64,000 nt of DNA from Atriophallophorus winterbourni (taxonomy: Eukaryota > Platyhelminthes > Trematoda > Plagiorchiida > Microphallidae): NCBI GenBank assembly GCA_013407085.1, contig JACCGJ010013559.1, positions 1-64,000 of the forward strand, given 5' to 3'. Positions 12,670-21,796 of the stretch are shown piece by piece. The notes beneath the pieces are model-generated. The model did not search any database, was not told the DNA's origin, and saw nothing but the letters and a program-made list of their open reading frames with translations. The translations under genes and the position numbers were made by a program. Numbering within the stretch: the stretch's first letter is position 1; each line of letters opens with the position of its first letter.

Positions 12670-14496
12670 ATGGATAAAGCATTGCCGTCAATTGAAGAAC
12701 TTTTCCTGATCGGACATCCCCCACACGACTATCGAGCGGATTCGAAATCATCAAGTACTTCGTCGGACTCTGGAATAGAAAGAGCTAGTCCAAAAGAGGG
12801 TCAAAACATTGGCAAACTCTTGACACCGGTTTTTGAGAGAAAGTTACAGCAAACTGAAGAATTCACATCAGAATACGTACCAAACCTTTGGACAAATGAG
12901 GATTGCTTTAACACGCAAAGTATCCGACAAACAGTATCGTCGTTACAACCGGATTGCATGCAACAATTTTCCACAAGACACACCCAAATATTCAACAGAG
13001 AAAATATGTCTGATTGCACAAACATTGGATCAAACAAATATCGGCTGACCGAAAATGTGCCGAATCTACATGATCTTAGTGGGTGTCAACCGTATCCTTA
13101 TCTGTCAACCTCCAACACCAATGACCTCAGGCAATCCACTTCATTTGAAGCGAGTGCGACACATAATTCAAACCAAACGCATCCGCCACAACAAGGACGT
13201 GATATATCAATGCAAAATGATTCTGAGCAACGGAAGGTAATTGATGAAATCCAGAGGTATTTGCGTCAACCCGCCACAACGCAATTTGGGCAGTGCAATT
13301 TTGACACAATACCATCAGATCCACTTTCACATATGCCGCCTGATTCTTATTCAGAAAGCTTGACAAGCAGAACGCTGGACGTCTCACATAAACCTGGTCC
13401 ATCTCACATGGAGCCGAGTCATTCATTCCCAACAGAAGCACCTCCAATGCTACCTTCTGAGATGCACAATAATAGAATGAGTATCACCAACCAACCAACA
13501 ACTGCAAATCATTCACAAGTCAATCAGTCACACGCTCAAACAAGACAAACAACGTCTGGAGCGACTGAAGAGTACAAACATCAAAATCCACCGATACAAT
13601 ATGCTAATTCTTCGCCATACTGTGCACTATCAACTTCAAACCAGCCACTACCTCCAATCCCAAACTCGAAAAACGCATATTACTTCGTCCAGCACAATGG
13701 AGTTTCCAATATGCATTTTCTAATCATGTGAGTTACCGTTTGTTGAGTAGTATTCTTTCGCATTTGAATAATTAATTTGAGATAGAATTCTCATTATAAG
13801 CATGATTGGCTATAGAAATGCTGCCATATTTGTATGAGCCATTCAGAAACTTGGTTGTAATAAATGACAATGAAAATTTACCAGCTAAGTTTTCATTATC
13901 AATTCGTTGTTTGTATTTTAACAGGGCGCAACCTGAACCCATTCCAAGTCAGTCGAAGCCTGGCGCCCGCGCTCGACGGGGCGAGCAACGTCGCTATGTG
14001 AACGAACGAGTTGCTCACCTCAAAATGAGGAATTCCGAGCCAGGCAATGTCCACTGTACTGTATGTAACGACTTGGCGACCGGTAGGCACTACGGTGCAA
14101 TGGCGTGCGAAGGCTGTAAGGTATGTTCCGTCCCGTTAAATAGTATTACTTCTGAAATTTAATTTGATCTTCACAATCCATTTCTCTGTTCCAGGCATTC
14201 TTTCGCCGAAGCATAGTAGAAGGTCGACAGTATGTTTGCCGTTCCGGTGGAAAGTGCATGCAACGTCCAGAACAGCGAAACCGGTGTCGTGCATGCAGAT
14301 TTGCAAAATGTCTTCAAGTTGGCATGTCGCCTGATGGTATGTTGTGTAAATTATTTTTGACTAACGCGCTAGCATTACAACGACCTCGAATCCAACTCAT
14401 GCATGTTTATTCACTTAAATTTCAGCCGTTCAACTTCCACGGAAACGGCAGTTACCTTCTGGATCCATCTCACACGGGTCGAAATTAATTCCATAA
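12670..14496 (+). CDS. orphan nuclear receptor, intact DNA-binding domain, four-exon model
   Basis: Model: exon 1 12670-13727, exon 2 13925-14120, exon 3 14195-14336, exon 4 14426-14496; 1467 nt, 488 codons plus TAA. The start ATG sits in GCTAAATGG. Every intron is GT-AG (GTGAGT, GTATGT, GTATGT donors) and the phases agree: exon 1 ends with AT, exon 2 supplies the G. Exon 1 (residues 1-352) is a Ser/Thr/Gln/Asn-rich A/B region with no known domain. Residues about 394-460 form the DBD: finger I C-x2-C-x13-C-x2-C with P-box CEGCKAFFRRS, finger II C-x5-C-x9-C-x2-C ending CRACRFAKC, then [14 protein letters not shown], the usual C-terminal extension. The protein should be a nuclear transcription factor. 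In this model it ends 15 residues after that, without a ligand-binding domain. Use of another donor in exon 4 to reach an LBD-like exon at 16803 is possible. The intron between the fingers is at the position common in NR genes. Confidence 0.85.
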
Positions 14497-16802
14497 GGTC
14501 AAATTTTATTCGGCATTATGTGATTACAAGATGTCTTAAATATGGTGCTCCTTGATGCTATCATTGATTTTCTTTTAATATATTTTCCTATGCTTCTATT
14601 TGTCGTTATTTATGAAACGATATTTGGTATGTGGAACTTTCCGGTGTTTTGTAGACAGCAAATTGTCAAAAGGTGGTTAGGGGGCATGAAAGGACGAAAG
14701 AGAACAATTTAACAAATGTTTTATATTAAAGGGTAACATTGAAAGCAAGTAGAAATCGACTCATTGAGAGCCAAGTCTAGATGAACTCTAAAGAGATAAT
14801 GTCATCGCTAGAGATTACTACGGAAGCTTACACAATAGGATATTGAACTAAAGCAGGCGAGCCGTCAGGTAAATTGCAAAAAAGAGAGGCACACTTAACC
14901 GTGATTTTATAGACTGTGTTGTTTGTACCGATGTAAAGGGAACGAGTGCACACGTTAAAGGTTCAGACTACAGAGAGATTAATGCGAATAATAAAGAAAG
15001 TGGTGTGTAATATGGACTTTTAACCGACGAAAACGTTATCATTGGCACGAATAAAACGTAAATCTAATTCTTAAACTTTTAACAAGTAAATTCTGTTTAA
15101 TATCATGGTTATATTTCAGAACTTCAGAAAAACATATTACACTCGCTGTTATCCTGTTTAGATGGGGTTCAGTGACCACTGCAATGATCTTCGCTGATAT
15201 GCCACGTAGAAATTCGCCAGTAAACCCAAGAAATATACAAATACGAAACAAATTAACGTACAAAATGTAATCCTTTTGAAAGACTTTGAAGTTGGGAAAA
15301 CAACAGATAAACAGTACCTCTGAAACAAAACCAGTTACAATGGAGATTTCTTAATGACATGCTCCTTCCATATGATATAGAAGTGGCGGACAAATGCTAG
15401 ATTTTAAAATTCACGAACTATATAAACATCGTTCCTTAGCACATGTAAGTAACGTTCTAACGTAGATATGTGTTAGACGCAGTCTAAGCTGAGTGAAAAA
15501 TTGCCCGATGCTTATACCAAGAGAAATAAGGTAAAGCGCATTGATGATTCATAGGGGATATTTGATGCAACAGAAAATATTCGCTGAAACGAATACAGCT
15601 AATACAACAGACTACTTTATAAAAACAGTACAACCCAAAAACGATCAGGCATCCGTGCGAGCAAAAACCCTCAAATGGCGACTCTAGAGCCGGAGGAGGC
15701 CCAAAAGCTATTTTGCATCTTGATAGCCCATTTTCCCACATGCCATCCTCGCGCTCATTCCGTGAGTCGTTGAACGATGATCCCCTTTACAACCACATTA
15801 CATGTAATGTCTGATACCGTGGAACTAGTTTGCCTTCATTACAATATCTTATTCCGACAAACAATCAACACGATGTTGATGACGTTGCTAACGAAATTCG
15901 ACTGGGTTTACGTGATCATGTCGTCATCCAGTTCGACTATGTGTTTGATTCTGCAAGAAATATTTTGACGGATCTTCATTTTGGCTTTCAGTGAGACACT
16001 TCAAAACGCGATCAGCTACGAACCAGCAACCTGCTTAAGTTTTGGGTATTGTCAATAACTTTTAGAGGCCTTCAAATTGGCCTGGCCCGAGATTAACCTC
16101 TCTCACGTTTCAACATGTGGCAATATAAACGAAGCATATTTTACTCCCTTGTGACGCTTCAAATTCTATCCACATGTTAAAATTCCAGCTATGGAGTTTG
16201 TGCTGCGCCTGTTGGAGAAAATTCAATTGTTCACTGAAGCAACATGATTTTTATAAAACCATGCATGCTGACATTTTGTCTACTTGCATCATAATGTTTG
16301 ATAGCGCTAATATATGGAACCGAAGTTGTTTCTCATATCCATATAATTGGCTATTCAAACGTTTTTCATTCGGCTATAACCTTTTGCTAAATTTTCAATC
16401 GCGATTCAAAAATTCTTTGGTCTGATTAATTTTTAAGTCTAAATTCGTTTAATCTCATGAATTCCACCGACGTAAACTCTAAATTTGTCCTCAAAAACTC
16501 CAGAAAATATATCAAATTCAAACTAAGAAGCTCAAAATAAAAATGATGTCATTGATAAAATCCATTTTCAGAGACCTAGGAAAGGTTACGTTTACTGAGT
16601 AATGAAGTACATATATTTATCCATCAAGAAAAGATGTATAACCGTGAACAGATATCAAGCTTGTTAAATTTCAGCACGAAAATCCTCTGTTGAATGGTTA
16701 ATTATCAAGTTTAGGAAATATTAGGAGTTGCAGCCGTGACCTGATCAGTTGGACCAACGACAACTGGCATTAGCCTCTCCTTGTTCGTCTGTACACTAAC
16801 AG
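14497..16802. other. no gene recognised between DBD and LBD-like exon
   Basis: If the receptor is longer than the four-exon model, extra exons must lie here. I found none with a recognisable domain. A 63-codon open frame at 15777-15968 contains a run LLTKFDWVYVIM with no firm match. Confidence 0.4.
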
Positions 16803-17213
16803 ACTGCACTATCCTGGTCCGTGTCGATAGTGCAGTTTCACAAACTATTGAAGCAACAAGCGGAGTTCCCTGAGATTCAATCATCCATTAATTCCACCTT
16901 CCACCATTGTATCGAAAATTCTTTGAGATCAAAGAAAGATCTTGAGTTTCTTCATATTTTGTCGTTGAATAACCAACTGTCTTTTGAATTCAAAATACGC
17001 TCCCTCATTATTGAGGCAAAGAAAGTAGATTTCACGTCCTTGAAAAGGTCGGTGAAGAGAATAGTTGAGTGTCTGGATGAGTTTCAGTTAAACTATTCAC
17101 TGCAAACTATGTCTTTGCAAATATACGTGTTTTCAAACCAATCAATCGTAAAATTTCAACGGGCCATTAATGAATTCCTGAGACCGGTCGTGGAATATAC
17201 TTTACATTCATAG
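16803..17213 (+). CDS. possible nuclear receptor ligand-binding-domain exon
   Basis: A strong acceptor (pyrimidine-rich CTCTCCTTGTTCGTCTG followed by TACACTAACAG) opens a 136-codon frame that stops at 17211-17213. It begins TALSWSVSIVQFHKLLKQQ and has FPEIQSSIN about 22 residues in. This resembles helix 3 and the following loop of NR LBDs (hydrophobic-x-F-x-K..P-x-F-x-x-L). Near the end LDEFQLNYSLQ, then IYVFSNQ, and INEFLRPVVEYTL resemble helices 7 to 10. No helix 12 motif is visible. ATTAAA, a poly(A) signal variant, lies 19 bases after the stop. It may be the missing LBD of the receptor 2.3 kb upstream, a different gene, or chance similarity. Confidence 0.4.
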   Translation, partial: TALSWSVSIVQFHKLLKQQAEFPEIQSSINSTFHHCIENSLRSKKDLEFLHILSLNNQLSFEFKIRSLIIEAKKVDFTSLKRSVKRIVECLDEFQLNYSLQTMSLQIYVFSNQSIVKFQRAINEFLRPVVEYTLHS

Positions 17214-18429
17214 ACTTCGTGGCACAAGAACATTAAAGTACTCATGCGGCGAATAATTCACTGTTCAAAAACTAGTTTTCAGTATCCGAACAACACCTTA
17301 CAAACAAAGAATAGCTCACCCGAATTTGCTCGACTTTCCTTTATCGGTCAATCGTAGGAGACCTTGTAATTTTTAACTACAATATGACAAAAGTATTGAA
17401 ATAGATGCAGCTCGCCACACACAAACGAATATATTTCTTCTTTGCATTCTTCGTATTGAGTAAGTGAATGGCGTCCACTCGGATAAAGGAGGGCTATCAG
17501 CCGGAAAGTGGATTGTCTTTAGTAGTATCTGCACAGATGAATAATCCCACAAACAAAAGTCTCACCATGCACGGAGAATTCAAAGTATATACTAGGGCCT
17601 TTTTACAGTGGTAGTCAAACCAATACATGATTATTGTACATGGAAGAGAATATCAGAAGTCAAAATATGCAAAATAGGGATTACAATGATTGACGTTACA
17701 ACCTTAGCCAATTAAACACAATATTTCTGGGGCGAAACTATCCCTTAAAACATCTTGTACGCGAATAGACAAGCTGAAACATTGGACCTCTGTATATGCA
17801 CAATTGGTTACAAATTTCTGCCTAAACTGCATAAGGTATTTTTATTCTGCCCATGTCTTTTATGCTTGGAACACATTACATTCTAGCGTTACTTATTCAA
17901 CTAACTTATATGAGTTCAAAGTAACATTGGAAATGATTTTATCCATACATTCGTATCCCAAGTACTTATATACTGTGTAATTTAAATGCTTAGCGAGATG
18001 ATATCTTTTCACATTTTAATTACAGCTATTCTTTGGTTGTTGTTGAACTAAATGCTTTTCATACCCTTAAGCAAATTGAAATGTCTTGATTTCGCAAATT
18101 TATATCATGTTTTTGTTTAAAAGTGAACTCGATATATTTGGGTTTTGTTTCACGATTTATGGTTGAAAGAGCATTTAAGAATAACCACAAGGTATAAATA
18201 ACATGAATTGGTCCTCATGACTACGGTAAGGCAGTGAACAGATTTATCAATAAGGGGAGGGAATATCTCATCTCTGTTTGTAGATTAGTGAAACATTCCT
18301 GTTCTGATCATCAGTGTCACTTATTTCTCTGTCGTGATCCGCTAGTTTCCCTGAGGATAATATCGCAAGACTTTACCCCGCACTGATGAATAAGCCTGCT
18401 ACTCAATCTTAGAGATGTATGCTTACTAG
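17214..18429. other. no gene recognised
   Basis: Apart from the ATTAAA at 17232, nothing was seen. Stops are dense in all frames. Confidence 0.5.
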
Positions 18430-18750
18430 TTGAAGTTGCAATGCATTACTTGTCGGTACAAGTATGTGATCCACCAAGGCTTCGCTGTATACCAACCGCA
18501 CCTATCGTCGGCGGCAAGGTGGTCAAGTGAAAACCTGGCTGTCAACTGTGAAAGAGGTTGTAGACACCCTTGGTCTGCGTACCGTCTACGTAGTTTGCAG
18601 GTGGGAACGAGACTGGATCACGATCTGCAACGATCTCGACTCCGATCGACGTGCGTGGGCTGGTGCGATCCGAGACAACAATGAAGCCGGCTAATCCACC
18701 CGTGGAGCCAGCCGCAAAAAAGTAAGTAAGTAAAGTAAGTAAGTAATAAA
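18430..18750 (+). mobile_element. non-LTR retrotransposon 3' end with (AGTA)n tail
   Basis: The + strand reads VKTWLSTVKEVVDTLGLRTV, then CRWERDWITICNDLDSDRRA and WAGAIRDNNEAG before a stop. It is followed by a tail of AAGTAAGTAAGTAAAGTAAG type (18718-18748). A DRRAW..IRD C-terminus with a tetranucleotide tail is typical of many flatworm retroelement copies. It is heavily 5'-truncated. Confidence 0.7.
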
Positions 18751-20931
18751 GCCCCAGAAAACCTAGGACGGAAGTGTGATCATGAAGTGAAAAAACGAAA
18801 AGTATTTTTTTGGAACATTATCAAGACAGCAGCAGAGATTAAAGTAATATATAGTGCGTGAGAAATGCTAAACATTTTGCATGTGTGATTCGTTTGCTTT
18901 TCAATGAGAAAATGTGTAAGCTTCGAAAGTTATAAGTTCGTAACGTTTACAAAGTGGGAATTGATAGTGAAACATTTTAATTAACTCATTTGATTGGAGC
19001 GAATTGCCTGACTGTTGACATTTGCTTGAATAACGAGTGATTTCTCTGAAAATATTTGGCCGTTGCCAACGGACTTCGGTGCATCACCATGTTAGTTTGA
19101 GCGGAGAAATGTCGTAATTCGCTTGACAACTAATGGTTGATATTGTGACTATTGTTGTCAAGGGGATATAATTAACAATGTCCAAATTCTAGATCAATTC
19201 ATTTTAAATAGCCGCAAAGATCGGGGTTAAATGATATCTAGTTAATTGAGGTCAATTCCATTAGCATGATATAGCAGTAATATAGATTGGATCATGTCAA
19301 TACATAGTTTTTGTGTGTCCGAAGGAATATTAGTAGATAATTTTAAATGGTCAACCGGTGGATGTAAGCTGACCAGTCAAGGTTCCAGACTGGAAAATCG
19401 ACGGTCGTGAGTCTCGGTTCCTCCACGCGTTTTTATTTTTTTCAGTCAATACGGAAGCTTTTGTTTTTTAAAACGTTTTCACATGTCGTGAACATGTAAA
19501 CAAAGGACGTTTGATGCCCCGCACGCTTTAAACGCTGCGAAATATTTTTATTTTTTGAAGGATGGGGAATTTGTTGCGCCGGTCAGAATAATGCGAAAGA
19601 AAACTCATACATGCCTGCAGACGGAACCGAAACTGTTTTGAATTTGAATGTGACTGGCTATCTCAAAATTTCCCATCAAATTTTGACGTCCCCCTTATTG
19701 GTATTGAAATTCTGTGTTCAAACTATTTTGATTAACTGAAAATTCGTTTTAACGAATAAAGTTCTCTTCTTCTTCTTTCTCTTCTTCTTCTTCTGAAAGC
19801 AAATGAAGTCCAACGTTTTCTTCATGCTCTATACACATTTGTGAATTTTTCACATTATCTGCTACTGATGAGCAGTTTAAAAATTAATTGATTATTTATG
19901 AGTAGAAACCTTAAGATGTATTCGTGTTGAAAAAAGATCCCGGGGAATCAATTGCGATGTTTGAAATATTATACTATTGAGTGAGCAGTTAACACTCTAA
20001 ATGCATGCAATTAAAATATAATCTCGTGATGAATGCCTCAGTTTAATAAAGTATATTTCGTATAACGCGTGGCGTTCACAAATCTTTAGCGCATTTTCAA
20101 AACTCAATATGCCCAAGCTTGAGATTGAAATGATAATTTAAAACTTCTATTCACTCATTCAGCTTCTACACCGTCAAACATTTTCAGATAATAAATCGGA
20201 ACTGGGAATTGTTTAGAATGCAATAGCTATCGCGATTTGTTCTGCGTTTTAAGTCTATATTCGTGTGAATATATCTTTAGAACAATGAACGCGTAATAAC
20301 AGAGAAATCATGTGAGGCAAAACCATCATGAAATGGTTAAAAATTTAACAAAACCCAATTTACACGAAAAATCTATCTTAGCTCATCTCAATCAGATTTG
20401 AGTCAATACCGCAGATGAATTTCGATACCATCGGAAAGAGCAGTTTTTCGGTAGTGATTTGCTTCCGACACAGAAGCTTTGTCAGTCCAGGGTCGATAGT
20501 GAGGTCGGGTAACATGGCTAAACGCAATTCACCCAACGACTCTGTTTGGTTTTACAGCTATGCAGCCTATATTAAGCATCTGAAGGGATACAAGTCACGC
20601 AGGCATGACCAGAATCATGGGCCGATTTGCCCAGCGTGGTGTGTATGATAGTCAATCTGATACAAGTGAACACGATCATGGTCAGTTGACACTGTGTAAA
20701 ATTAGAAAATAACGCAGTTATGGTTATACAAGTTGTAAAATCTCATCAAGTAATAAATGCAAGCTAAATATCGGCTAACTTGAGTTTGTATCAAGGTTTA
20801 AAGGCAGATTGTAAATATCTCTATTTGGATCATGCACTGTTAGACTGGAAAAAAAGAGGTTACAGTATCTAATCCTCAAGACGGAATTTTTATGCGTGTA
20901 ATGTTGTAGACATTGTAGTGAATTACCAAAC
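18751..20931. other. no gene recognised; one weak tRNA-like block
   Basis: Non-coding by inspection. A CTTCTTCTT-type polypyrimidine run is at about 19770-19795. At 19349-19430 a string with TGGTCAACCGGTGGA (A-box-like) and GGTCGTGAGTCTCGGTTCC (B-box-like) could be the head of a tRNA-derived SINE, but no cloverleaf can be drawn convincingly. Confidence 0.35.
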
Positions 20932-21098
20932 ATTAGCCACTAATAAGAACTGAAGTTCTCGTCTACTCGCTACTTTATAAGTAGCTGAAGGGACTAAACT
21001 AAGCCCCAACTGATCCAACGGCGTTATAACGGGGTTATAACAACCCCAGGATAGATCAGAGTAGAATACCATTTCGAAACGCTAAAATCTCACCGGAA

Positions 21099-21141
21099 GC
21101 ACAGGACCGGTTTCGAGGTTTTTGCCTCTCATCAGCTATGC
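21099..21141 (-). ncRNA. type I hammerhead ribozyme, family 1, minus copy
   Basis: On the minus strand: GCATAG (helix I 5'), CTGATGA core (21135-21129), GAGG-CAAAAA-CCTC (helix II, 4 bp), GAAA (21114-21111), ACCGGT minimal helix III, C at 21105 as cleavage-site base, then CTGTGC, which pairs with GCATAG with one U-G wobble. All conserved core bases are present. Cleavage is predicted between 21105 and 21104. Confidence 0.88.
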
Positions 21142-21553
21142 GTATCCGCTGCATTTTTTGCGTTTCGAACTAGTATTTGTGTAGACAGATGGCGTAATAA
21201 GAACTGAAGTTCTCGTCTACTCGCTACTTTATAAGTAGCTGAAGGGACTAAACTAAGCCCAAACTGATCCAACGGCGTATTGCCGCGAGGGTTAATACAA
21301 CCCCAGGATAGATCAGAGTAGAATACCATTCCGAAACGCTAAAATCTCACCGGAGGCGTTTTGGAATGGTATTCTACTCTGATCTATCCTGGGGTTGTAA
21401 TAACCCTCGCGGCAATACGCCGTTGGATCAGTTGGGGCTTAGTTTAGTCCTTTCAGCTACTTATAAAGTAGCGAGTAGACGAGAACTTCAGTTCTTATTA
21501 CGCTATCCGTCTACACAAATACTAGTTCGAAACGCAAAGAGTGCAGCGGATAC

Positions 21554-21596
21554 GCATAGCTGATGAGAGGCAAAAACCTCGAAACCGGTCCTGTGC
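21554..21596 (+). ncRNA. type I hammerhead ribozyme, family 1, plus copy
   Basis: GCATAG 21554-21559, CTGATGA 21560-21566, GAGG 21567-21570, loop CAAAAA, CCTC 21577-21580, GAAA 21581-21584, CCGGTC 21585-21590, CTGTGC 21591-21596. It has the same base pairing as the minus copy. Cleavage is predicted after C21590. Confidence 0.9.
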
Positions 21597-21796
21597 TTTT
21601 GGTGAGATTTTAGCGTTTCGGAATGGTATTCTACTCTGATTAGCCACTAATATTTATTTACTGAAATCAAGTCTAGTGATTAATTATGAATTCTGTAAAC
21701 TCTAATGAACTCAATTTCTGGGAAGATTTGGATGAGCTTTATCCTTCCACAAATAGTCCTTTTATTACTTTACTTGTATTTATTGTCAAGTTATAC

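Larger units (their letters stand above)
20932..21652. mobile_element. hammerhead repeat (retrozyme) insertion, family 1, inverted tandem
   Basis: The insertion lies between two copies of ATTAGCCACTAATA (20932-20945 and 21639-21652), a target-site duplication. It holds about 1.6 monomers in minus orientation (period 254: TAATAAGAAC at 20941 and 21195). At about 21351 it switches to about 1.1 monomer in plus orientation. Each full unit has one hammerhead ribozyme (listed separately). There is no open reading frame of substance, so the element is non-autonomous. Known metazoan retrozymes of similar size are thought to move with Penelope-like reverse transcriptase; that dependence is inferred here. 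Confidence 0.85.

Noticed and set aside
15777..15968. Frame with LLTKFDWVYVIMSSSSSTMC, reminiscent of receptor ligand-binding regions
   Set aside because: The similarity is limited to a few residues; no supporting exon on either side.
19349..19430. tRNA-like or SINE head
   Set aside because: A-box-like and B-box-like strings are present, but no cloverleaf with acceptor stem could be drawn; only mentioned in the gap entry.
20415..20648. 77-codon frame starting MNFDTIGKSS
   Set aside because: No motif, no splice signals, composition like the surrounding non-coding DNA.
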